Shown one piece after another: positions 36,037 to 44,202 of a DNA stretch of 64,000 bases (position 1 is its first letter; every line of letters starts with the position of its first letter). The translations under genes and the position numbers were made by a program. Source of the DNA: Actinocatenispora sp963805605 (lineage in GTDB: Bacteria > Actinomycetota > Actinomycetes > Mycobacteriales > Micromonosporaceae); the NCBI GenBank assembly GCA_963805605.1, contig CAWDUX010000002.1:2046001-2110000 (forward strand), in the 5' to 3' direction. The notes beneath the pieces are model-generated. The model had not been told where the DNA came from. It was given only the letters and a program-made list of their open reading frames with translations, and did not search any database.

Positions 36037-36121
36037 GCCGTACGGGTGGCGCGGCGTGCGGTGCTGGCCGGTTCAGGGCAACCGGCTGCGTCTCGCCGGG
36101 GTGGCGGCCTGGGAGCCGGGT

Positions 36122-36212
36122 GAAGATCTGCGGCAATGGGCCGTCCACCGCCCGGATCAGTACCGATTCCGGCGAAAGCGCGAGGCTGAGCGCCCACTCC
36201 TGCGGATCTTGA
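36122..36212. repeat. Type I inverted-repeat element, copy 2
   Basis: It starts GAAGATCTGCGGCAATGGGC and ends CACTCCTGCGGATCTTGA, 85 bp from copy 1. The centre differs from copy 1 except for a GGCGAAA stretch. Confidence 0.78.
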
Positions 36213-36265
36213 TCGGGCCAGACGGGTCATGCAGGAGGGCCGCGCCGGCCGGCTCACCACAGGTG

Positions 36266-36574
36266 TCAAGCGGGCGCGGCGGCTGTGGTCGGTACAGCGG
36301 GTCTGCGCGGGTGCGGTTGTGGGCGGCGGCGGTGTCTGGCCTGGTACGGCGGGGTCTGGCGGAGCTGGATCCGCAGCGCCTGAGCCCGCGGGTGGGCGCG
36401 GTGCGAGTGTGCGCGGGCGAGTTCGCAGCGCCAGTGCAGTTCGCGACGGTCGGCGGCCCAGGAGTCGCGCCAGGCGCGCTGGGCGCGTACGAGATAGCCG
36501 GCGGTGGTGCCGAGAACCGCGCCGAACACGAACGGGGCCAGCAGGAGTATGTACAGCGGGTCGATGCCGATCAC
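36266..36574 (-). CDS. Small membrane protein with Arg/Pro-rich tail
   Basis: A 102-residue protein starting at GTG 36574 that overlaps the upstream stop (GTGA). An N-terminal helix (IDPLYILLLAPFVFGAVLGTTAGYLV) is followed by an Arg/His/Gln/Pro-rich, strongly basic tail. It has no known family. It is the third gene of a three-gene minus-strand unit that runs away from the XRE regulator. Confidence 0.55.
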   Translation of the reverse strand: MIGIDPLYILLLAPFVFGAVLGTTAGYLVRAQRAWRDSWAADRRELHWRCELARAHSHRAHPRAQALRIQLRQTPPYQARHRRRPQPHPRRPAVPTTAAAPA

Positions 36575-36816
36575 GGTGCCTCCCAGGCGGTGCCGGGGCG
36601 GATGGTGAGGGCGGCGACGAGTACCGCGACGCCGCGTTCGTACAACTGCGGGTCGGTGGCCAGGTCCCAGCCGTCGAGGGTGCACCAGCCGGTACGGCCC
36701 GGGATCGGCGCGGCGGCGAGGACCCGGAACTCCTCGACGGGTGCGCCGGCGAAGCGGCAGGCGGCGTGCTCGCTGATGCGTACGATGTCGCCGGCGCGGG
36801 GCAGCATGCCGGTCAT
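36571..36816 (-). CDS. Small soluble protein of unknown function
   Basis: An 81-residue protein from ATG 36816 (GTG 36840 would add 8 residues). It contains MLPRAGDIVRISEHAACRFAGAPVEEFRV and WCTLDGWDLATDPQLYERGVAVLVA, suggesting a small beta-barrel fold. No family is recognised. It overlaps the next gene's start by 4 bp, so they are coupled. Confidence 0.6.
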   Translation of the reverse strand: MTGMLPRAGDIVRISEHAACRFAGAPVEEFRVLAAAPIPGRTGWCTLDGWDLATDPQLYERGVAVLVAALTIRPGTAWEAP

Positions 36817-36827
36817 GGCGGCCGGGC

Positions 36828-36989
36828 TCACCGGTACCACCGCGCCGGGGTCTGTTCGCCGGTGAACGAGCGGCGCAGCATGCCCAGGTGCGAGGCGGTG
36901 GCGAGCGACTGCGCGTACGGATCTACCGGCTGTGCACGCACGGTGGTACGCCGGGCGCGCCAGGTACGGATACGATGACGAAGCTCCAC
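36828..36989 (-). CDS. Short basic protein, first gene of a small operon
   Basis: A 53-residue peptide starting at GTG 36989 with a strong GGAGGAAA site 5 nt upstream. It is Arg-rich (RHRIRTWRARRTTVRAQ) and ends SFTGEQTPARWYR. No family is recognised. Two small genes follow within 12 bp and 4 bp, and the leader carries a 12-bp hairpin (37018-37055). Confidence 0.55.
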   Translation of the reverse strand: MELRHRIRTWRARRTTVRAQPVDPYAQSLATASHLGMLRRSFTGEQTPARWYR

Positions 36990-37349
36990 TGGTTTCCTCC
37001 AGAGGTCAGGTGGAGCAGGGGCGCGGTGTGGTTTCCAGGCCGTACACCGCGCCCCCACTCTTCTTCCGGCCCGCCGCCTTGGGATTCGACGGGCCGCTGA
37101 CGACCGGCGGGCGTGTGGTTGCCGCCGCCGGTCGGACCGCCGCGGACACCGGACGCGCCAGGGAGGAAGCCCACCCGGCGCCCGCGAGCACACGCGTACG
37201 CCACCCTCCGCTGCACCAACCCAACGGAACGTCACGTCCGACACCCGAACAGTAGCCTGATTCAATACCCCATGCAACTGCATCAGTAAGAAAAAGCTGA
37301 CATCTACTTTGGTAGATTGCTTGCAGTACTCTAATCGGACAGTCACACT
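36990..37349. other. Divergent promoter region of the XRE regulator
   Basis: No gene is seen. A perfect 12-bp hairpin (37018-37029 with 37044-37055) lies close to the minus-strand operon. The right third (37255-37340) is AT-rich, with a small inverted repeat TCTAC-TTTG-GTAGA near 37300. It probably holds the regulator's promoter and its own operator. Confidence 0.55.
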
Positions 37350-38212
37350 GTGAACGTGACTCACGATGAGGGTTCGATGATCCGTCGGCGCCGGATCGGC
37401 ATCCTGTTGCGCCAATACCGCGATGCCGCCGGCCTCACCACGGCACAAGTCGGCAAAGAGCTGGAGTGTTCGGGGGCGAAGATCTCCCGCGTCGAGACAG
37501 CAAACTCGCCAGCCCAGCGACGCGACGTGCGAGACATGCTCGACCTCTACGACGTGACCGACGAGCAGCGCGAAGAGGTAATGGACCTGCTCAAGGACTC
37601 GAAACACCCTGGCTGGTGGGACCAGTACACCGACGTGCTCCCCAAGAAGTACTCGACGTTCATCGGCTTCGAAGCCGACGCTGCAGTCTGCCGAACCTAC
37701 GAACCACTCGTAGTGCCGGGACTGCTCCAGACCGAGGACTATGCACGAGCCACGATCCGCAAGACCCTCCCTGACGCGACGCTGGAGGACATCAACGCGC
37801 GGGTCGAGGTCCGGATCGCGCGGCAGAAGGTCCTCACCAAAGAGAACCCGCTACGACTCGTCGTCGTCATTGACGAATCGGCGCTGCGGCGGCAGATCGG
37901 CCGACCGCAGATCATGCGCGACCAACGTCAACGCCTGGTCGAGGCATCTGAGATGCCGAACGTTCGGATCCAGGTCCATCCGTTCGACCACGGCCCGCTC
38001 GCCTGTACGACAGGTCCCTTCGTACTGATCGAGTTCCGACGGACCCGCCGATCCCCAGACCGTCTACATCGAGAACGCTGCTGGTGGACCTCTATTTGGA
38101 GAAGCCACGCCAGGTCTCGCGCTATAAGCTCATGTTCGATGAGCTCTGCGCCGACGCGCTCGGAGCAGACGACACCGCAGAGTTCATCCGGCGGATCGAC
38201 CACGAGACATGA
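37350..38212 (+). pseudogene. XRE-family regulator with DUF5753 domain, frameshifted near the C-terminus
   Basis: An XRE regulator of about 285 residues when read through two breaks. The N-terminus has a helix-turn-helix (LLRQYRDAAGLTTAQVGKELECSGAKISRVE). The DUF5753 ligand domain follows (WWDQYTDVLPKKYSTFIGFEADA, VVPGLLQTEDYARA). After GPFVLIEF the frame breaks near 38036 and again near 38087. The corrected reading is DGPADPQTVYIENAAGDLYL and then EKPRQVSRYKLMFDELCADAL, ending at the TGA 38210-38212. Both breaks look like one extra base. It normally controls the adjacent DUF397 genes. GTG 37350 is the likely start. Confidence 0.85.
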
Positions 38213-38224
38213 AAGGAGCGCGGG

Positions 38225-38429
38225 ATGACCCTCAACCTGACCCGCGCCCTCTGGCGCAAGAGCACCCGCAGCTCAGGAAACGGTAACTGTGTCGAGGTGG
38301 CGCGGAACCTGCCCGGCATCGTGGCCGTACGCGACAGCAAGGACCCTGGAGGACCAGCACTGGCAACCACCCCAGCCGACTGGTCCGCCTTCGCCAACGT
38401 CGATCAAGGCAGGCACGTTCGACGCCTGA
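38225..38429 (+). pseudogene. DUF397 protein, copy 1, frameshifted at the end
   Basis: The core is intact (ALWRKSTRSSGNGNCVEVARNLPGIVAVRDSKDP...PADWSAFAN). An extra base near 38400 moves the frame so that the open reading continues to 38584. Removing it gives the family ending VIKAGTFDA and a TGA at 38427-38429. It starts 12 bp after the regulator's original stop with AAAGGAG upstream, so it is the direct partner of the XRE gene. Confidence 0.85.
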
Positions 38430-38622
38430 TCTTCACTGCTACGAAGCCCCTGGTCCGACGAACTCCGGGCCAGGGGTTTCTGCTGTCCACAGCCAGCGAC
38501 ATCAACGCCAGCACCGGAGCAACATCCGGATGCTGGATGGGCTCAAAGCCACCGACAGCGAGTAGGACATTTCGTAGACTCTGAGTAAGCCAGCAACCAG
38601 CTGGCGTGAAGGGAGCGCGGAG

Positions 38623-38844
38623 ATGTCCCGTCACGATCTGACCCGCGCCAACTGGCGCAAGAGCACCCGCTCAGGCGCCAACGGTGGCGCGTGCGTCGAG
38701 GTGGCGCGCAATCTGCCCGGCATCGTCGCCGTACGCGACAGCAAGGACCCTGAAGGGCCGGCACTGGCGACCGACCCGGCCGACTGGGCTGCCTTCACCG
38801 CATATGTCAGAGCCGGTGCTTTCGACGCCGTCCAGCCGAACTGA
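38623..38844 (+). CDS. DUF397 protein, copy 2
   Basis: A 73-residue DUF397 protein with the complete signature: ANWRKSTRSGANGGACVEVARN, VAVRDSKDPEGPAL and PADWAAFTAYVRAGAFD. It lies 0.2 kb after copy 1. DUF397 genes are usually single partners of XRE/DUF5753 regulators and some such pairs affect development or antibiotic production in Streptomyces. A toxin- or anti-regulator-like function is proposed but not settled. Confidence 0.92.
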   Translation: MSRHDLTRANWRKSTRSGANGGACVEVARNLPGIVAVRDSKDPEGPALATDPADWAAFTAYVRAGAFDAVQPN

Positions 38845-38862
38845 TCAAGGAGACGTAACGCG

Positions 38863-39075
38863 ATGCGCTCAACCAACCTTCCTCCTCTCGTCGGCGCAGT
38901 GTGGGTCAAGTCGACGCGCTCCGGCGCCAACGGCGGCGCCTGTATTGAGGTGGCGCGGAATCTGGCCGGCATCGTCGCCGTACGCGACAGCAAGGATCCC
39001 GAAGGTCCGGCGCTGGTGGTTGACCCGGCCGCATGGACCGCGTTCGCCAACAATGTGAAGGCTTTCGGCGCGTAG
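38863..39075 (+). CDS. DUF397 protein, copy 3
   Basis: A 70-residue DUF397 protein (VWVKSTRSGANGGACIEVARN, VAVRDSKDPEGPALVVDPAAWTAFANNVKAFGA), only 18 bp after copy 2. It is closest to copy 2, suggesting a recent tandem duplication. The opening MRSTNLPPLVG differs from the other copies. Confidence 0.92.
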   Translation: MRSTNLPPLVGAVWVKSTRSGANGGACIEVARNLAGIVAVRDSKDPEGPALVVDPAAWTAFANNVKAFGA

Positions 39076-39138
39076 CAGTCGACTGCGCGCGTGATGCGTG
39101 CTCCGGCACCGGGAAACTCTGAGAGTTTGTCGCTTCAG

Positions 39139-39154
39139 GGTCGCTATAGCGACC
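39139..39154. promoter_or_regulatory. Perfect 16-bp palindrome ahead of DUF397 copy 4
   Basis: GGTCGCTATAGCGACC is self-complementary and is framed by GAGAGTT (39121-39127) and AACTCTC (39166-39172). It lies in the 218-bp gap before copy 4. It could be an operator of the XRE regulator or a leader hairpin. Confidence 0.55.
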
Positions 39155-39292
39155 ACAATCGCACGAACTCTCGCCCTAACCCCCGATCTGCAGCCAACGC
39201 ACCGGCTGACGACGACACGGAACAGCAGGTCAGAGAGTCGTGCCGATTCCGGGCCCGGGTCCTGTAGGCCAACCAAGGCGAAGGAGTTCGTG

Positions 39293-39511
39293 ATGCATCC
39301 AGAAGATGAGGCGATGCTGCACGGCGCGCAGTGGATCAAGTCAACGCGCAGCGGCAGCAACGGCGGGCAGTGTGTCGAAGTGGCGCGGAACCTGCCCGGC
39401 ATCGTCGCCGTACGCGACAGCAAGGACCCCGAAGGACCAGTACTGGCAACCACCCCGGCCGACTGGTCCACCTTCACCGCAGCGGTCAAGGCCGGCGCAC
39501 TCGGCGCCTGA
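39293..39511 (+). CDS. DUF397 protein, copy 4
   Basis: A 72-residue DUF397 protein (QWIKSTRSGSNGGQCVEVARN, VAVRDSKDPEGPVLATTPADWSTFTAAVKAGALGA). ATG 39293 has AAGGAG 6 nt upstream. It is separated from copies 1-3 by 218 bp containing the palindrome at 39139-39154, so it may have its own promoter. Confidence 0.92.
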   Translation: MHPEDEAMLHGAQWIKSTRSGSNGGQCVEVARNLPGIVAVRDSKDPEGPVLATTPADWSTFTAAVKAGALGA

Positions 39512-39593
39512 GATGCGCGGAGCCGAGGGCCTGGTATACCCCAGGAAGCCTCGGCTCTACTTCTGAACTGCCCACGACAGTCAGCACGTGTTT

Positions 39594-40403
39594 CTAGTCA
39601 GAAAGTACAGGAGTAGTCGTCGGGGCGGTGTAGTGCAGGTCGACGACGTCCCGGCGTTGTTGGTCGAGGTACCAGTTGGAGACCTCGTCCAGGTCGAGCG
39701 TGACCCGCAGTACGCCGGTGGCGCCGGGCGCGAGTTCGCCGAGTACCTCGCCGCGGGGTGAGATCGCCATGGTGGGGCAGTGCTGGTCCAGGTCCGCGAC
39801 GTTCGCCGCGAGCAGGAACCGCTGGTTCTCCGCCGCCCGGCTGATCAGGTGACTGCGCCACACCCCCGCAGGTTCCCGCGTGTTCGCCGCGTTGGTCGGG
39901 TACACGAAGACCTGTGCTCCGGCACGCGCCAGCTGCTGCCACTGCTCGGGGAAGCGGATCTCCCGGCAGAGCTGTACGCCCACCCGCATCTCGCCGGCGC
40001 TCCGCCGAACGACCGGCACCGGCAGATCGCTGCCCGCGCTCAACACGCCGCGTTCGTTCATCGCGAGGTTGATCTTCCGGTACCTCCACCGTTCGCCGTG
40101 CGCACAGAGGAACAGCGCAGCGTTCCACCAGGCGCCCCGGTCCCACAGCAGCGATCCGCAGAACACATCGACGCTGTACTGCCGGGCCAGGTCCGCCACT
40201 CTCGCAACGGCCCGGTCGATCTCCGCGGCGTCGAGCGAGCCCACCCGGTCGGCAAGGTCCGCACCGTACCCGGACACGGCCCCCTCCGGCAGCACGACCA
40301 GGTCATCCGGCTCCGACTGCGCCAACACCCTGGTGATCGCCGACAGGTTCGCGTCGATGTCCCACCCGATCGGCAACTGCGCCACCGCTGCGGAGATCTT
40401 CAT
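39594..40403 (-). CDS. Carbon-nitrogen hydrolase (nitrilase superfamily)
   Basis: A 269-residue amidase or nitrilase-type enzyme. The Glu-Lys-Cys triad is complete: Glu40 (LPEGAVSGY), Lys110 (YRKINLAMNE) and Cys146 (VQLCREIRFPEQW). ATG 40403 (MKISAAVAQL) is the standard family start; the upstream start at 40424 is not needed. Members hydrolyse amides such as N-carbamoyl compounds or omega-amides. The substrate is unknown. Confidence 0.9.
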   Translation of the reverse strand: MKISAAVAQLPIGWDIDANLSAITRVLAQSEPDDLVVLPEGAVSGYGADLADRVGSLDAAEIDRAVARVADLARQYSVDVFCGSLLWDRGAWWNAALFLCAHGERWRYRKINLAMNERGVLSAGSDLPVPVVRRSAGEMRVGVQLCREIRFPEQWQQLARAGAQVFVYPTNAANTREPAGVWRSHLISRAAENQRFLLAANVADLDQHCPTMAISPRGEVLGELAPGATGVLRVTLDLDEVSNWYLDQQRRDVVDLHYTAPTTTPVLSD

Positions 40404-40535
40404 GCCGCCATCGTCGCCCACCACGCTCCGGCAGGAGACCCCTTCCAGCCCGATAGTGCAGGAGCTACGTCAACGCCGGGTAACGGAGGGCGATGTGGGG
40501 CCTACGGGTACGGGCATTGCCGCTAGCTTCAGCAC

Positions 40536-41787
40536 ATGCAGCGCTGTGCGCGGTTGACGATGGTCCTGGTTCTGTTGGCGACGATGGCCGCGTGCGCAGT
40601 CGACCAGGGCCCGAAGCTGACCGTACGCGGTGGTGATCTGGTCGACCAGCCGTTGCACCTCCAGGTGTCCCGGCTGTCACCCCGGGAGACGGTGACGATC
40701 CGCGCCAGCCTCACCGACCGGGCGCATCGGCGGTGGACGTCGTCGGCGACGTACCGCGCTGACGACGAGGGCCGGATCGACCTGGACCGGACCGCACCGG
40801 GGAAGGACCCGAGCGGGAAACTGACGCCGGACTCCATGCGTCCGTTCTGGACGATGGCAACGAAGGGCGATGCCCGGGTCTGGCCGGACCTCGCCGACCG
40901 TACATCGGTCACGCTGACGGTCAGCGACCACAGTGTCGAACTCGCCCGGCGCACGGTGGTACGCCGGAGCAGCGTGCCGGAGCTGCGGCAGAAGAGCCTG
41001 ACCGTCGCCCGCGACGGCATGGTCGGCGTGTACTTCCAGCCGCCACACACCGATCGGCCCAAGCCTGCCGTACTCATGCTCGGCGGCTCGGAGGGTGGTC
41101 TCCAGCCGACCCTGCTGGCGAAGATGCTCGCGGTGCACGGCTATCCCACCCTTCGCCTCGCCTACTTCGACGCCCCGGGACTCCCCCGGTACCTGGATAA
41201 GGATCCCGGTCGAGTACGCCGGGAAAAAGCACTTCTGCGGTACCTCGGCGCGCGGCCAGCCCGGCGTCGACCCGCACCGGGTGGTCGTGCTGGGCGCCTC
41301 GCGCGGCGGGGAACTGGCCGAGCTGCTCGGCGTGCACTACCCGGACCTGGTACACGGTGTGGTCGCGCTGACCGCTGCGAACGTCGCGATCGTCGGCCTG
41401 CACGGGAAGAGTTCCGCGTGGACCTGGCACGGTCGGCAGGTGCCGTTCACCCAGCAGTTCAACAATCCGGCGCCGACCGACGACCCGGACGCGGTGATCC
41501 CGGTGGAGCGGATCGCCGGCCCGGTGCTGGTCGCCTGCGGCAAGTTGGACCAGATCTTTGAATCCTGCAGGTACGCGCCGGCGATCATGCAGCGGCTCAA
41601 GTCCCACCACCACAGCTACCCGGACCGGATGTTGCAGTACCCCGATGCGGGCCACTTCGTCAACGGCGTACTGCCGTACGTGCCGCTGGGCAAGGACCCG
41701 TTCCCGGAGGGCGACGAGAAGGCGCGGGTCGCGGAGTACCCGGTGATCCTGCACTGGCTGGCATCGCTACCGGCCGGAAAGAACTGA
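40536..41787 (+). pseudogene. Acyl-CoA thioester hydrolase/BAAT-type lipoprotein, frameshifted
   Basis: The N-terminal frame (from 40536) encodes a lipoprotein signal (LLATMAAC) and the BAAT N-domain, then GGSEGGLQPTLLAKMLAVHGYPTLRLAYF. The C-terminal frame (to 41787) has the nucleophile elbow VVLGASRGGELAELL and the final His in PDAGHFVNG. Between 41195 and 41260 the reading shifts three times (LDK / IPVEYAGK / ALLRYLGA / QPGVDP). The parts fit one protein of about 415 residues. It would be an extracytoplasmic thioesterase or acyltransferase-like hydrolase. Errors in homopolymers or decay could both explain the breaks. Confidence 0.8.
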
Positions 41788-41839
41788 CAGTCCCACCGGT
41801 CTCAGCCCCGACGGCAGGCAGTTGCCACATAGTGGAGTC

Positions 41840-42001
41840 ATGAGTGAGACCGAAGACGACCCCGTACATATCCTGCCGTCCGATCGGACCGTCATGGCAG
41901 CCGAACAGTTCGACACTCTCATCACAGCCCTGGAGGTGCCGGAAGATACCCAGAACCTGCCCCACCTCTTCAAACAAGAGCGCCGGTTCATCCAGCGGTG
42001 A
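41840..42001 (+). CDS. Short protein resembling the C-terminus of DUF1778 antitoxins
   Basis: A 53-residue peptide (MSETEDDPVHILPSDRTVMA to KQERRFIQR). ILPSDRTVMAAEQFDTLITALEVPED resembles the C-terminal toxin-binding part of DUF1778 antitoxins, but the ribbon-helix-helix part is missing. ATG 41840 has GGAG 5 nt upstream. It overlaps the convergent hydrolase by 14 bp. No GNAT toxin partner is adjacent. The assignment is tentative. Confidence 0.55.
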   Translation: MSETEDDPVHILPSDRTVMAAEQFDTLITALEVPEDTQNLPHLFKQERRFIQR

Positions 42002-42704
42002 GGGCTTCGATCAGGGCTGTGCGGTCGTGCTGGTGCTGCTCGAACCACTGGTCGAGCAGGTGGCCGGCGCCGGGGATGGTCAGCGTGTCGGACCGCGGGT
42101 TCGCCTGAAGGTTGCGGGCGATGAGAGTGGCCATGCCCGGCGGGATCGTCTCGTCGTGCTCCGGGAGGACCAGCAGAGTGCGGCCGGGGAACGTCGCGAA
42201 CACGTTCAGGGCACGGCTGGTGGGCCACCGGTCCGGCTCGGTGAACGCCCGGCTGGTGAACGACCCGTCGCCGAACGGGGTGTCGCGCAGGTCGTGCGGG
42301 TACACGCCCGGCGCACACACGGCCAGGTGACTCACCCGCTCACCGAACACCTCGACCAGGTCGGCGGCCGTCTGCCCGCTCATGCTGAAACCGATGAGTA
42401 CCAGCGAAGACGATTCCGGAACGCGAGCCTGGATCAGCGAGGCGGCCTGGTCCCGCCGACGATTCAACGTCAGGTCCGACCATTCACCGGAGCTCTCGCC
42501 GCTGCCGGTGAAGTCCAGGCCCAGGACGCGGTACCCGTACCCGACAAGGTCCTGAGCCAGCGAAACATTGCGCCCCTTGTTGTCGCCAGGGCCGCCGCCG
42601 TGCATGACGACCACGCATCCCAGCTCTACGCCGTCGGGCACCGCCTCGAAATAGCTGAGCCGTTCGGCCTGCCATTGATGTTCCAACCCGACGTTCAGGG
42701 CCAT
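41988..42704 (-). CDS. Alpha/beta hydrolase
   Basis: A 238-residue hydrolase with the oxyanion region VVMHGGGPGDNKG, nucleophile elbow IGFSMSGQTAADL, Asp in LPEHDETIP and His in PGAGHLLDQWF. The nucleophile motif is GFSMSG. The start is ATG 42704 after GGAGGAACG; the frame continues upstream to 43031 only as overlap with the GrpB gene. It is divergent from the GrpB-like gene. The substrate is unknown. Confidence 0.87.
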   Translation of the reverse strand: MALNVGLEHQWQAERLSYFEAVPDGVELGCVVVMHGGGPGDNKGRNVSLAQDLVGYGYRVLGLDFTGSGESSGEWSDLTLNRRRDQAASLIQARVPESSSLVLIGFSMSGQTAADLVEVFGERVSHLAVCAPGVYPHDLRDTPFGDGSFTSRAFTEPDRWPTSRALNVFATFPGRTLLVLPEHDETIPPGMATLIARNLQANPRSDTLTIPGAGHLLDQWFEQHQHDRTALIEALTAG

Positions 42705-42777
42705 CACGTTCCTCCAGCGGGCTCGGCGCACATCTCGGCTCCCACTCACCGTAGCGACATGCCCTACGGTCATCGGT

Positions 42778-43386
42778 ATGCGTCTGCCACCGTTGCCAGC
42801 ACCGTTGGTACAGCTCAGTCCCGAGCGCATCGCCGCCGCAGCGGTCGGAGACCGGCCCATCGACAAGCCACTGGCGCAGATCACGATCGACACGTACGAC
42901 CGGGCCTGGCCGGCGACGTACTCCGCCGAACGGGACCGGATCCTCGCCGCAGTCGGCGCCGGCGCGCTGGCCGTCGAGCACGTCGGGTCGACGGCGGTAC
43001 CGGGACTGTCCGCCAAGAACCGGCTCGACATCGACCTGATCGTGGCCGACCCGACCGACGAAGCGGCGTACGTACCGGTGCTGGAGGCGGTCGGCTACCT
43101 GCTGCGGACCCGGGAGCCGGACTGGTACCAGCACCGCTGCCTGTGGAACGAGGGTCACACCGTGAACCTGCACGTGTTCGGGCCGGACTGCGACGAACAC
43201 CTACGGCACCTGATCTTCCGCGACTGGCTGCGTACCCACCCCGACGATCGGGACCGCTACGAGGCCACGAAACGTCAGGCCGCCGCCGACAACCCCTGGT
43301 CCATGTCCGCCTACAACGTGCAGAAAGCAGCAACAATCGTCGAGATCCTGCAACGAGCCGGACTCCGCCCAGCCCCAGCCGCATGA
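42778..43386 (+). CDS. GrpB-family (UPF0157) nucleotidyltransferase-like protein
   Basis: A 202-residue protein with the family core VEHVGSTAVPGLSAKNRLDIDLIV, a variant of the minimal nucleotidyltransferase fold, and HTVNLHVFGPDCDEHLRHLIFRDWLR. Here the core reads KNRLDIDL where most members have KPxIDI. The N-terminal 35 residues are an extension. The biochemical function of the family is not established; some members occur beside kinases or acetyltransferases in accessory DNA. Confidence 0.88.
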   Translation: MRLPPLPAPLVQLSPERIAAAAVGDRPIDKPLAQITIDTYDRAWPATYSAERDRILAAVGAGALAVEHVGSTAVPGLSAKNRLDIDLIVADPTDEAAYVPVLEAVGYLLRTREPDWYQHRCLWNEGHTVNLHVFGPDCDEHLRHLIFRDWLRTHPDDRDRYEATKRQAAADNPWSMSAYNVQKAATIVEILQRAGLRPAPAA

Positions 43387-43517
43387 CCCACAAGATGTCA
43401 CGCGGAAACCGCATGGCGCCTCGTAGGCGACCTGCTGGGCGAAAACCCATTGCTGTCAGGGCGGAGGCGCGACAGGGTGGCAGGCATGTGGGCTGGTGAC
43501 GTGGCAAGACGGTCCTG

Positions 43518-44063
43518 GTGCCGTCCACCGACAACCGCTACCAGCATCTCGAACTGTTCGTCTTCCTCGTCGACGTTCCCGAGGAGCTCGGACCGCCGCA
43601 CCTGGTGCCGTACGAGCACACCGCCGAACTGCCGATGAACCCGAACTTCTACCCGAGGAACGGCGGCAACGGCGACTTCATCTCCGCTGACGACAATGCC
43701 CATCTCTATGCCGCCGAGCAGTCCGGCGCGGGGCCCGCAGGAACGGTGATCGCGTTCAACACTCGTACATTCCACCGCGGTACGGAACTCCGGAAGCATC
43801 GGGGCGCGCGCTACTCGATGCAGCTCATCTACCGACCGGCGGAGGCCGACTGGGGTCAGCGCATGGCGTGGGCTGACCGTAGCCACCAACCGTCCTGGTA
43901 CGAGTTCGTCCATCGCGCAACGCCACGTCAACTCGAACTCTTCGGCGTCCCGGCACCCGGACATCCGTTCTGGACCGACGAGACCCTCGCCGGAATGGCG
44001 GAACGCTACCCAGAACTCGACGTCACCCTCTGGCAGGCCGAGGGATCCGACCAGACCCGCTGA
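43518..44063 (+). pseudogene. Phytanoyl-CoA dioxygenase-like protein, N-terminally truncated
   Basis: A 181-residue C-terminal part of a 2-oxoglutarate/Fe(II) oxygenase. HLELFVFLVDVPEELGPPHLVPYEHT and FNTRTFHRGTEL (distal metal His and 2OG-Arg) are seen. The N-terminal 80-100 residues, with the HxD part of the iron site, are missing, and a TGA lies in frame just upstream at 43496-43498. It is probably a remnant. GTG 43518 is only the first possible start. Confidence 0.7.
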
Positions 44064-44155
44064 TCCGGCTCAACAAGCCGCAGAACGCATCGTCAATGCG
44101 GCCAGCACGATCGAAGTACATCCCTCTCATTACTACTTCATCAGATACGCACAGT

Positions 44156-44174
44156 AAGATCAAGACTTGATCTT
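44156..44174. promoter_or_regulatory. Palindromic operator of the first P-loop kinase gene
   Basis: Perfect 9-bp arms AAGATCAAG and CTTGATCTT flank one central A, 28 nt before the ATG. Nearly the same palindrome precedes the paralogue at 62143-62165. Confidence 0.7.
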
Positions 44175-44202
44175 GTAATGATCGGCGCTCACAGTTGTCG
44201 GC

